Below are positions 25,502 to 36,755 of a stretch of 64,000 nucleotides of DNA, in pieces. Below the pieces are notes generated by a model. It ran no database searches. It had not been told where the DNA came from and worked only from the letters and a program-made list of their open reading frames with translations. This DNA comes from Blakeslea trispora. Lineage: Eukaryota; Mucoromycota; Mucoromycetes; Mucorales; Choanephoraceae. The stretch is taken from NCBI GenBank assembly GCA_025331445.1, contig JAIWNE010000056.1:1-64000 (forward strand). Reading direction: 5' to 3'. How positions within the stretch are numbered: position 1 is the stretch's first letter; each line of letters starts with the position of its first letter. The translations under genes were made by a program, and so were the position numbers.

Positions 25502-26792
25502 TTACTTCTTGCCACCTTTCTTGGTAGTCTTCTTGAAGGATTTGAGTAACTTGAATTTACGACCGTCATCTTTAGAAGCACGAGCACCTTCTAGCTGCTT
25601 AGCCTTAGGTATCAGTTTACCAGACTTGCCAGATTCTCTACGCTTATCAACAGGCTTAGCGCCCTTCTTTTGAACCAACTTGCTCTTATTCTTCTTGTGG
25701 ATATCTCTAACACCACCTTCTGACACGGGTATCTTGCAACGTTGAATACGGATCTTTGTCTTATCACGGAACTTCTTATCAGTCAATTCCAAGGCAGCCT
25801 CTACAGCCTCACGACCCTTGAATTGAACGTAACCAAATCCTTTACCGACATTCGTTTTGGCATCTTTGATAGTACGCACAAATTCAATTGGTCCACATTC
25901 CTTAAAGTGCTCCCAAAGCTCTTCATCTTCAATATCAAATGGTAAACCGCCCAAGAAGACAGAGCGCTTACGATCGTGTTGTTTGTCATTGTTGGCTAAA
26001 TCGACTCTCAAGTGCTTATCCATAAATACAACACCGTTGAATTGACAGGCTGCCTTGGCTTCTTGTTGATTGCTGTAGACAATATAAGCATTCAAGACAT
26101 CACGGTCAGAGTGAAGTTTACGTGCAATAAAGGCTGATTTACGATCCAAAGGTTCAGAAAAGGCAATGGATCTGAAACGAATTGACTCAATCTTTCCACT
26201 GTCTTTAAATCTCGATTTCAATTGCTTATAACCCTCCTAATCAAGGAAATCCAGAAATGTAGGTGAGCCCCTACTTGCTTATACATGTAGTTTTTCTTCT
26301 TGAAAGACTTACTTTTTCAATACATTCAATAGGTAAATTACCAACAAAGACAGTACGTGCTTCTTTATCGGCAATTTCCTCGGGTGTCAGCACCTTCTTT
26401 TGCTTCTTGTTGGTTTCGGCTTCTAAGGCTTCGGCTTTTCTCTAAAGCAAAAGAGTATCAATAACTGAAAGCAAAGATCATGCGTTTCTTCTTTTGTACC
26501 TTATTTTCAGCAGAAATCAATTGTTTAGCTTTCTGGAAACCCAAAAAGGCCTTCTTTTCTTCCTTTTTAGACTGGTTCTTGTTCTTCTTTGTTACGTTGG
26601 CAATAACTTCTTCAGTCAAAATAGGCTTGACTGCAATTTCACTTTTACCAGCCTACAAAAACTGATAGGTCAACCATCATTCTAGAACAAAAAAGAGACA
26701 GGCTTGTAGAAAAAAAAGATACATACAGATTGCTTGAAAAGGCTATCCAAGTGGCTGTCTACTTTGATCGAGTTTGAAAGAATGTCACTCAT
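25502..26792 (-). CDS. NOP12: Nop12/RBM34-like nucleolar RRM protein
   Basis: RNA-binding protein with two RRMs and a very basic tail, as in yeast Nop12 and animal RBM34, which act in 60S pre-rRNA processing in the nucleolus. Four exons (26792-26727, 26652-26500, 26441-26313, 26236-25502) give 360 residues. RRM1 starts with RTVFVGNLPI (RNP2) and spans the exon 3/4 junction, with a long linker containing the basic KSAFIARKLH. RRM2 has SVFLGGLPFDIEDEEL and GKGFGYVQFK (RNP1). The last about 80 residues are Lys/Arg-rich (KKNKSKLVQKKGAK, KKTTKKGGKK), consistent with nucleolar targeting. All junctions are in frame. The symbol is by family similarity; RBM34 is the animal name. Confidence 0.85.
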
Positions 26793-28692
26793 GTTGGTTA
26801 GAGAAAAAAAGTAGATCTTGTGAAAAAAAAAAAAAAAAAAAAAAGTCAAATAAAATCAAACAGTACTGTCGTGACTGTTAGCAGTTTGATTTTCGCTCTT
26901 CTATAAAAGATGAGGGGGGGGCTTAGATTGAAATGGTTATCAACTATAGTCTTTCTTTCTCTTTTGTTTCTTTTCATGCTTTCTTTAAAAGGCCTACTTT
27001 AACACATGTCTTTGGGTTATCCTATGGGCTACAGAAGCTAAGCTGAGTATGGATGATGAGCTCAGGCACCAAATAAATTGGTAGCCTAGACAATGACAGC
27101 AAAAAAAAAAAAAAATTAGCTCAGCTAAGCGTCCCATGCTTCTTTCTCTTCTTGTCCACACAGGCCCCAACTCATTTATCGTGATGGTACTCTCAATTGA
27201 AAAAACCTCGAGTCTATCAAGTCCTTGATTTGACTACCCAAGTAGAATTCACTCTAAAAGTCGAATCAAGATCAAAAGAATAGGACAATAGAGAGACAGT
27301 GCCTAAAATTGATTTTTGGCTGAGAGAAAATGGGAATATAGTTAGAGAACCGCTCATGATTGCAATTTTAACCAATTTGATTTTCACTTTGTGATCAATG
27401 CATTCAGTAAGTCCGATGAAAGCATTTCCCCTTTTTTTCTTTTAAAAAATAAAAAGAACAAAGGTGCTTCATTGACAAGACAATACAAATAATAGTAGCA
27501 CCATAAAATACATTTATCTTATCAATATCTAACAAACAAAACAAATAGTTAACCATGCTATTTTGCTCTATTTGTTTATAGGCTCTCAAAAAAAAAGGAA
27601 GTTTGCTCGCACTGACCTCACTGTAAAAGAGAGAGGGGATGGCTTCTGTTTTTTTTGAAAGTCCACCTTTCTAAACTGCAGAGTAACTTGATTGACCCGA
27701 GAAAAAAAAAAGAAAGACACGATGGGTAACTATAGGTAATGTAGAAACAGACTAAATGAATTAAAATCATTGACCGCCTTGTCATGCACATAAGATATGC
27801 GATATTTTCTTTGTTTTCATCAGGTATGATAGCTAATCTATATATAAAGAAAAACATTGTCGCAGCCTACAAGACAGGGCTTGGTATGATCGTAACTATC
27901 CACACTATTTTTTTTTCTTAATCATGGCAATGAAACCAATTTAACAAGTAGTACGAAATGAGTTGAAAGCATATTTTTAAGATTGACACATTTTCAATGT
28001 TTTAACAATAAACGTTTTCATTGTTTAATTGCAACGTGGTATTTCCTCGTGGGTAAAAAAGACATTTTGTTTCCATGGACCAATATAAATAATAAAAAAA
28101 AAAAGGAGGGGTCCAATCTTTTTTGTTTTTTTTGACTTATTTTCTTTTTTATCATAAGCATATTCACTCCTGCTTGTTTCAAGTAAAATAAATAAATAAA
28201 AAGAATAAAGAGTATATATATTTACGGGAAAGAAAGGGGGGGACGAAAAACCATCATGAAAATCAAGGAGATAACAGTGGCAAAGAAGATGGTTTTTACT
28301 GCTTTTCTTTATAGGCACGAGGTTTGATTGAGTGAATCGGAACAAGAATTAAGTGATTTTGTATCACCTTGTTGAAAATCATGAAATGTATAAAATAAAT
28401 CATTTGTTTTTTTTCTAGTTTCTTTTTTTTTCTCTCTTTTTTTTTTTATACTCTAGACCTTTCCCCTCCCTCTCCTCTCCCTTTCCTTTCTTTGAAATAA
28501 ATTTCACTTTTGATCAAGTAAAATCTATTCTTCACTTGTTTGGTTTTACTTATACTTTCCTTTAGACACTTTAACCAACACCCCTTAACTACACACTCCT
28601 TTTCAAACACATCTTCCAGCTAGAGAATTCCTCTTTTTTTCCTCCTTTAAAGAAATTATCACTTTTTTTTAAAGAACATCGAATTCACCTTC

Positions 28693-28733
<41 letters not shown>

Positions 28734-28769
28734 ATTACAGAACAATTCAACAATTTTTTTTTCTAAAGA
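26793..28769. other. Intergenic / kinase upstream region
   Basis: About 2 kb without a recognisable gene. A run of A at 26823-26843 lies just upstream of the NOP12 start. The last 400 bp before the kinase ATG are strongly pyrimidine-rich, including a CT tract (28698-28725), typical of an active fungal promoter or 5' leader. Minus-strand frames at 27404-28345 are low complexity, rich in Phe, Lys and Tyr. Confidence 0.55.
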
Positions 28770-30541
28770 ATGACAATTATTTCAGCTACTCACAACAACA
28801 AAATGCGTTCTTTTGAAAAGGTAACAACAAACACATTCTCTCTTGAGAGCTTACATTTTTAAACTTTTTTTCTTTAATAGTCAACAGCTTTGATGCAGAA
28901 ATCTAAATCAGAATCGAATTATCAATCTAAATCAAAATCATTACTTCAACACTCTGTCTATCCCAAGCGCAAATCTACAGGCAACCTTAGACAATCTGCC
29001 TGTACTCCATCTACCATTTCTCGACCTTCAAACACAACTACAACTAGCAAAGTAAATAAGACATAGATGATGTTGGCCTATTTAGTGATATTAATCTCTC
29101 CTCTTCCTCCCTTCTCTCTTCTTCCCCTATTTTTTTTTTCCTTTTTTCTATAAAAAAAATTAGATCTGGCGTCCACCTGGACATTGTGAAATTCCTGATA
29201 TCCTTGGTAATGCTTATCTTAAGCCCAGTCCACCTGTTTCTTTTGATTTACGACCCACCGATATTGCCAAGCAAGTTTCCAAGGTAATTGTTTATTCTCC
29301 CTATATGAAAGGGAAATTTTGTCAATTAAAAAAAAATGAAATGGGAGAAAAAAAAAGGAAAGCTTATGTTTTTGGTAATAGCGTCCGTGGTATCCTCCTA
29401 GTCCGAACTTCAAAATTCCCGATCTTCCTCCAGTTGTTCGTACCGAAAACAAACTTGAGGCAAAATTGAGAAAGCTCTTACCTTCCAAGGTTCCCGTTCG
29501 TTCTTCTGATCCAAGCCTTCGTTTTGCCAACTACAAGGAAATTGGTACAGGGTAAAAAGATCCTATTTTTTTTTAAACATTTTCAATGTGTTTATTCATT
29601 GTTTCCTTCTTGATTAGTGTCAATGGTGCTGTAGTCAGAGCTACTTATCGTAAACGACCTAATCGATGTGTGGCTATTAAGCGCTGTAAATTAGACCCTG
29701 ATCGTGAGTACCGTGCTGCCATTCTTCGTGAATTGAAGATCATGTCATCTGGCCATGCCAATTTGATCAAGTTGCGTGAAGTCACGCTCTGTCAAGATGA
29801 TATCTGGATGGCCATGGATCTTATGCGTTGTTCAGTCTTTGCTGTCCTCTGCCAAAGAGGTATTCCCGAAGAATACACAGTCTATATGGCCTGTGAAACT
29901 CTGAAGGGTTTAAGTCACTTGCACTCCCAAGGCATTCTGCATCGTGATGTCAAGTGTGAGAATCTCTTGTTGGGCTGGCAAGGCGAAGTCAAGCTTGGTA
30001 AATATTATTTCCCCCCATCTCTTTTGTTTTTATTTATCTTAATGTTTTCTTAGCTGATTTCGGTTTATCTGCACGCATCAACCGTCCTAACCATGAGAGA
30101 TTGGGTACAACGAAATGGTAAGCTTTTTCTTTTTTTTTTGGAATGCATGATATGTATACTCAATGATGCTTTTTGTTACCATATAGGATGGCACCTGAAG
30201 TAATCCGAGAAGAATACTATAATGAAAAGATTGATATGTGGTCTCTTGGTATCACCATCATTGAGATGATGGATCGTGTACCACCTCACTATGCTATCAA
30301 GGATGAAGAAGAACTCTTTGACATTATTGCTACTGAGCCTAGCCCAACCTTCACCTACAGTTACCCTACCATGTACATGCGTGGTTTGGTTGCTTGGTTG
30401 TTGGATGAAGAACCAGAGACAAGACCTAGTGCTCGTGATGCACTTTCAGAAATCGAAGCTCATGTTCAATCCAACTTACTACCATGCTCTAGTGCTCAAG
30501 ATATGGCTCGCTTCTTAAACCAAGTCTTGCCTGAACAATAA
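28770..30541 (+). CDS. STE20-like serine/threonine protein kinase
   Basis: Seven exons (28770-28820, 28881-29051, 29164-29283, 29382-29551, 29618-29997, 30054-30117, 30187-30541) keep frame and give 436 residues. The first about 160 residues are a Ser/Lys-rich then Pro-rich extension (WRPPGHCEIPD, RPWYPPSPNF, PDLPPVVRTE). The kinase domain runs from about 163 to 415: glycine loop GTGVNGAVV, VAIK (Lys192), HRDVKCENLL (catalytic loop), ADFGLSA, the activation segment LGTTKWMAPEVI, and DMWSLGITIIEM. GTxxWMAPE and LGITxIEM are STE20/PAK-group wording. No CRIB/p21-binding motif is visible in the N-terminus, so a classical PAK is unlikely. A role in morphogenesis or MAPK signalling is possible but not shown. 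Confidence 0.9.
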
Positions 30542-31016
30542 TTGCTTTCTTCATCTTCTTTATAGTGAAAACCACTTTTTTTATTATTATTGTTATTTCA
30601 TTTATGATTTCTTTTATTTGTTTCTACTTATGTTCTGTAATCCCTTTCATTTTATGCTTAATACCTGTTAATTCTACCCTTCTCCTCCTTTTCCGTTATA
30701 TATACATCTCTCCCCCCCTCTTATTTTTTTTTCCTCCTCTTTTACCCCCCCCCCTTTCTCCTATTATATCCGCTCTTCAGATTATGTTTGGCATAGGCCA
30801 ATTTGTGCCTATGTAAGGTAACATTTGTTACAACTTTTCATATTATATTTTTTATTCATAAAGATATTCTTCAATATGATTACTATACAGATGGATTAAA
30901 ACTCTAAACAAACCTTTTTTTTTTTTTCGAAAAAAGATATTATGCGCGTGTGAATAACTTGGTGTTACGACCTCTCGCTTTCTCTTTTTTTTTTTCTTTG
31001 TTTTTTTTCATACACC

Positions 31017-32732
31017 ATGAGCAGTGAAGAGGCATCAGGTTACTTTACACTAACTGGAGCCTTGATGGCTGTTCTTTGTGTTTATGTGATCTTTGGTCGT
31101 TTATTGGGCATGTACATCTTTGATTCCACCGGTGGCACAGGTTTACGAAGAAAGCTGATGGTGCAGGTTGTTGTGCTTGGAGATATCGGTCGTTCACCAC
31201 GTATGCGTTATCACGCTAGTTCACTTGCTGAAGCTGGCTGTACAGTAGATTTGATTGGCTATACAGGTAACTGAAACCCAAATTGATTTCTATATAAATC
31301 ATTCAAACAAGCAATCATAGAAACCAACCCTGGTGCACGCATCAATGTGAACCGTCATATTCGCGTACGTCCCATTCGACAAGCATGGTCTGTACCTGAA
31401 GGATATCCCAAGCTGTGCTACTTATTGTGGGCCCCTTTCAAAGCTATGTTCTTGACCATTCAACTATTCTGGGTCATGGCCTGCATTTCACAGAAACCTG
31501 ATTTTATTGTGATCCAAGTACAGTGATTACATACAAAATTCTTTTTCTTAAAACTAACCTTACCAAAAATCCCCTCTATAGAATCCACCCTCCATTCCCA
31601 CTCTGATGATAGCTCAATTGGTTGGTAAAGTTCGAAAGGCTTGGTTGATCATTGACTGGCATAATTTTGGGTATTCTATCTTGGGCATGAAATTAGGCAG
31701 TCAACATAAAGTGGTCCAACTGGCTAAATGGTATGAACAACTCTTTGGCCATACTGCTTATGCCCATATGACAGTCACCGATGCCATGCACCAAGAGCTA
31801 AAGACGCAATGGCAGTCGGAAGGTCGAATCATGACTGTGCGTGATAAACCTCAGTCTGACTTCAAGAGACTTTCGTTAGAACAGATCCACCGTCAATTCA
31901 CTTTTTCGCTCAAGATGATCGAAGATCTTGTGAAAGCTACCAACGAAGGTGAAGCCTTCTTGGGTCATTTTGACAATCGCAAATTAGGTACTCTTTTGAC
32001 TGATGCAGATGAAAGCGAGCGACTTGTATGGAGAAAAGATCGACCCAGATTGATTGTGTCTTCCACTTCTTGGACAGAAGATGAGGATTTTTCAATTTTG
32101 TTGAAAGCTGTTGAGTTATACGAGTCTCATGCTAAACCTTCAGATCCTCGACTATTATTTGTCATCACAGGCAATGGCCCTCAAAAGAAACTTTACCTCG
32201 AGAAGATCAAACAACTCAAGCTAAACAAAACACGTATTGTTACTGCTTGGCTAGAGACGTCCGATTATCCCTTGTTGCTGGGCAGTGCTGATTTAGGTAT
32301 TTCTCTGCATACTAGCTCAAGTGGTATGGATTTACCAATGAAGGTAGTGGATATGTTTGGTTGTGGTTTGCCTGTATGTGCTGTTGATTTCCCATGGTAA
32401 GTAAATCTGTTTTGTTCATGGCCCAAAAAAATAAAAAAAAAAAAAAGAAACGGGTATCTAAATGGTGGCTATAGTTTGGATGAGTTGGTTCATGATCATC
32501 AAAATGGTCTTGTATTTAAAGACAGCCAAGACTTGTTTGAACAATGGACGGTAAGATTTCACATGTCAGTTGTAGCATCATCTAATCTCAAAGTATGGAA
32601 CAGGAACTCTTCATCAAGAACCCCAAGAAGCTGGATGATTTGAGAACTCATGTGATGGAAGAGTATGCAAACAATACATGGCAAAACCAGTATAAGGATA
32701 TTTTGGTTCAACTGTTCAATCAGAATCTATAA
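31017..32732 (+). CDS. ALG1: Chitobiosyldiphosphodolichol beta-mannosyltransferase
   Basis: Adds the first mannose to GlcNAc2-PP-dolichol on the cytosolic face of the ER during N-glycan assembly (GT33). Five exons (31017-31266, 31321-31517, 31582-32396, 32475-32550, 32604-32732) give 488 residues. An N-terminal membrane segment (about residues 12-35) precedes [17 protein letters not shown], the ALG1 signature for nucleotide-sugar binding. Further landmarks are [68 protein letters not shown], and [15 protein letters not shown] across the fourth junction. It lies 475 bp downstream of the kinase on the same strand; that gap is T/C-rich and probably holds the kinase 3' UTR and the ALG1 promoter. 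Confidence 0.95.
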
Positions 32733-32956
32733 ATCTTTAAATGCTTAAACAGTCATTTTGGTACTGCAAGCTCTTGTTCTATGTCCTTGAGATCTTTTTT
32801 TCAGTGTAATAAACAACTAGATTTTGAATTATGTAATTTGGTTCATTGATGCTAAATGGCTTCTTTCTTAAAGTCTGTTTTGAATAGTATTATGAAACAA
32901 GTTGAAGGGCGTTTTGTCATAAAACACCTTTTTTTTACGTATATTTTGTGCACAGG

Positions 32957-32993
<37 letters not shown>

Positions 32994-34897
32994 CCATCAT
33001 TCATTTGTACCATTAAGCTTTTTCATGACTAATAACAATTCTTAATACACTGGTTGTGACACAATGTTTAACTCAGTCCAATTGTTCTATCACGTTTTGT
33101 ACTTTAGACAAGGTTTGGATTCATTTTGTGTGTTGCAAGCAAATGAATGGCAAAGAGGATCAACTTTTATCCAAACCCTTCTTTTCCCCTCCTTCTGGAG
33201 AAGTGTGCAAGACAAAATTGCACTGATGAATGAGTCCTTAAGCAACAATAGGCTTAAAAAAAAAAGAGCGTTCATTTCAAAGTATGACACATGTTAATCA
33301 ACAGACCATACTGAGCAAGTCGCTTCAGTTGAGTATTCGGACAGTGAGAATGTTGTGAAAAGAAACAAACTAGTTTTGATGGATCTTTCTCGCTAGCTCT
33401 ATCACTTGTGGCTCAGAAGCCTTCCTATTTGTCATATCGATTCATACGGCCCTTTCGCTGACAACTTGAACAAGTTAGTGTCTCGGTTCTTTCGCTTACA
33501 GGCATGAAAGAGCAACAAGCTTTCTTCCTCTTTTCTTCTCAAATCAATGCCACTTAAATGGACCGTTGATTTATTTGTTTATGCATGTTTACTTTCTGGG
33601 GGACTTTTCGGCCGTCACCGAGCAAGTTGAAATAAGCTTCATTTGCGTAAAGTATTATTTGAATATTCACAGAAAGTTACAAGCATCTCAATGACTAAAT
33701 TTACTTTTAGTCGACTAAAAGCATAGGTTAAAAAACGAGTTCCACCCACGTCATTCATCTCCGCACCTACCTCCCCTTTTTTTTTTTGATGCATGTTACA
33801 TCATAGGAGAATGGCAGAAGAAACGACTGCTAGTAAGAAGAACTGGATCGACTTTGATTTACAAAAAAGGAAGTTTATTGTCTTTATATGTTTAAAAAAG
33901 ATAAAAGATTAACCGAAAAATCGGCCATCTAAAACAACGTGGCGACTTTTGGTACAACAGCTCGGAGTTACCTAAAAGAAAATTACAGAATAGATCAACC
34001 TTTTCTTTACTCTAAAAAGGAAAGAAACAAAAGCAAGCGAAAGAAAACCAACACAAAAAAAAGGAATCCCAAGGGTCAAGTTTAGCGATAATATACACTT
34101 AAAGTAAGAGAAAACGAGAAAAAAAAAGCAGGGAAATAAAAAGTTTTCGTTTTAATTATGTAATGTGCCTAAGAAAAGAAAAAAAAAAGATGATTTAAAG
34201 TACGATTCAAAAATAAATAAGATAAAATTTACTGTGTTGATTTCGTAATCAATGACATAAAGTACATTATCCCCTTGGTCTTTGTTAAACAAAAAGACGG
34301 AATGCACAGACTTACCTTATCATTATGGTGTTTGCAAACAGTAAGCCTAAAAAGGAGTAACCAGTAGTTTTATATATGTTTGTTGTTTAGAAACATTTGT
34401 ACTACATGACAAGAACGAACGAATTGGCAAGTTTATTTAGTTTAGCATTGAAACCAAGGTCGCTTTGTATGGTGTACAATTGGTTTTACTTTACTAAACA
34501 AAACTGCTGTGGATCTCGAAACATTCTTTTTGTACAAGCCATACGTGTTAGATCCAATGTCAATTTTTTAACTAACAACAATCAAATATGGGTTGTTATT
34601 AGTTTAAAAAGTAGACATTTGCAGTCCTTTAAATTATATCGGTTCAATTGGCAGCAAATAGAGTATAAAAAGATGACGAAAAATAGTTGAATGCTTACTA
34701 AGGTAAATGAAGATATCAGCCATTCCTTATGTTATTCTATTTAAAAGGAGTGCAAGTATTTTTTTTTTTTTATTCTCCAATTTGAAATGACCAAGAAAAA
34801 ATCAAAATGATATGACTAATAACTCACAGCAAAAAGAAGATCTCGAAGCAGTAAATAGCATCTTTTTCAAACAGAAAAAAAAAAAGCTTAATTTTAA
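32733..34897. other. Intergenic, long T tract
   Basis: No gene recognised. A run of 33 T (32958-32990) lies about 220 bp downstream of ALG1. I looked for duplicated flanks that would mark it as a retroposon tail and saw none. Open frames at 33064-33297 and 34397-34690 (plus) are short and without motifs. Confidence 0.55.
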
Positions 34898-35261
34898 TTA
34901 AGAAACATTGATGCAGGTCATCACTGCTGCCATGATAATACTATAGCGTGGTTTCAATCTCGACTGAATTGTATCAAGACCATGCTCTTTCAAACACTCA
35001 TGTTTCATACTGAGGAAACCCAACAGTGCATATCGTCTTAAAGAAGTTCTACAAGTCCGCAAATTATAAATCTTTTTTAACCAAGCATCTTCCAGAACTA
35101 AAATTCAAGTTAATTAAGCGGCACTAAATACATTTTTTTTTTTTTTTTTTACAGAAATGCTTGACTGAAATATTATCCAAATCAGAATAGACTGAATGAT
35201 CTCCATTTTCTAATCTTTTCTTTATACAGTTACCGAAAAGAGATAAAAAAATTTTTTTGGC
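34898..35261 (-). CDS. Possible coding fragment, two exons, unassigned
   Basis: On the minus strand 35261-35153 and 35097-34898 join in frame across a GT..AG intron containing a T-run and a branch-like TTAAC, giving 102 residues that end in MAAVMTCINVS. The translation is varied and protein-like (LEDAWLKKIYNLRTC, HECLKEHGLDTIQSRL). Upstream, the frame could begin at an acceptor-like TATACAG at 35262, or continue only through a 31-nt gap with a T9 run, so no start codon is supported. I recognise no family. It may be a gene relic or the end of a gene whose 5' part has decayed. Confidence 0.3.
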
Positions 35262-35492
35262 CTGTATACTTTAAAAAAAAAGTTATTTCTACAGTTTCTA
35301 ATCCGTACGACATTAAATTCCATTGTCCGGATTGGCTATTCCGATCCTTATAATTTATATATATTTCTTTTTTTCTTTTTTTAATTATTTTCTTTTTTTT
35401 TACTCATTTTCATCAAACTTATTTATACCTTTTCTTTTCTCTCTCTCCCTCTATTATTTTAACCTAATCATCATACAGAAATTTAAATTCAT

Positions 35493-36755
35493 ATGGGCAA
35501 TCAAGCGAGCAAGGTGATAGAAAAATCAAAAGAAAAGCGAGACAAAAGAGCTACAAAATCAAATCGAAGAAGAAGTACAATCACATTAGGTGGCCGTGCA
35601 CACTCTTCACTCTTGATGGCCAACAAAGCCTCACAAGCAAATTACGATTGGATCGATGACAAACAAGATTCAAGCATACCGCCACCTCCCAAATCTAGAC
35701 GTCAATCAATTACTGAATTTTTCGTAGGCAGAAAAAAAAGTCTTGTACAAGAAGACCTTCGAGAATTTGATCGACTCCAACGACAGGTAAATATAAAAAA
35801 GCAAATCATAAACGTTATTTTGTATAATGTTTGACCCCTCTTTTTTTTTTCTTTGTTCATAGCATTATCTCTTGAAGAGTGCTCGAAAGGCTAACTGTTT
35901 ATTCCAATTCAAAGGCCCAATGACCATTATTGATGCAGGCACTGGAAATGGTATTTGGGCACTCGAAATAGCAGCTGAAAACCCGGATTGTCAAATGATT
36001 GGTCTTGACCTTCGCGTACCTAATGAGCAACCAGGAAGACCCAAGAACCTAACTTTCCATGAGGCAGACATTACAGAGGCTTGGCCTATTGAGTCTAATT
36101 CAGTAGATTTGTAAGTGGAATGTACTTGCAACTGAAACCAACAATCACTTCTTTTTTTTTAACACAAAACGTTTTCTTCAAGTATCTTTCAACGTAGCAT
36201 GGGTCAATCGATTCAAAAAGAACAATGGAACAAGGTTTTGAAAGAGATGCTTCGAGTATTAAAACCCGGTGGCACAATTGAGTTAGTAGAAGCTGACCTA
36301 TGGCATCATAACCCAGGACCTGTTCAACGAGCATTTGATGAGTTCTATCAGAGTCAATGTGCAGAAGATGGTCTTGATTTTATCTTTACTGAAGCCGTTG
36401 GTCCAGAAGTAGAAGCTGCTGGTTTTGTAGACTTAGAACACCGTACTATAGACATACCCGTTGGTGAATGGCCTCAAGATGCTGGTAAGATACCCTTTTT
36501 TTTAAAAGAAATATAAGAGCGATATAGGGGGAAAACTTATTTTTTTTTAATGTCATAGAATTAAAGCAGTTTGGCTTTATTAACAAAGAGATTCAGAAGG
36601 CTTATTTACGTAATAGAAAAGCATTTTATATCACTAAATGGGGAATTACACCAGACGACTATGAATTAGCAGTCCAAGAAGTTTTGGCAGAATTTGAGGA
36701 TTATCATGGCTTTACTCGCTATAATTGTTGGACAGCTAGAAAGTCAGCAAATTAA
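35493..36755 (+). CDS. SAM-dependent methyltransferase with N-myristoylation-like start
   Basis: Class I methyltransferase of unknown substrate. Four exons (35493-35786, 35863-36110, 36183-36484, 36559-36755) give 346 residues. The N-terminus MGNQASK fits the myristoylation consensus (Gly2, Ser6, Lys7) and is followed by a basic, Ser/Arg-rich segment (KSNRRRSTITLGG, RRQSITEFF), together a typical membrane-anchoring start. The catalytic domain has motif I TIIDAGTGNGIWALEIA (about residues 119-135), motif II acidic residue in MIGLDLR, FHEADITEAWP, and MLRVLKPGGTIELVEADLW. This matches a methyltransferase family common in multiple copies in Mucoromycota, in which substrates are not known to me. 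Lipid anchoring is inferred from the N-terminus only. Confidence 0.85.

Noticed and set aside
32958..32990. Run of 33 T as a possible retroposon tail
   Set aside because: No duplicated flanks or element body were found next to it; a simple homopolymer is enough.
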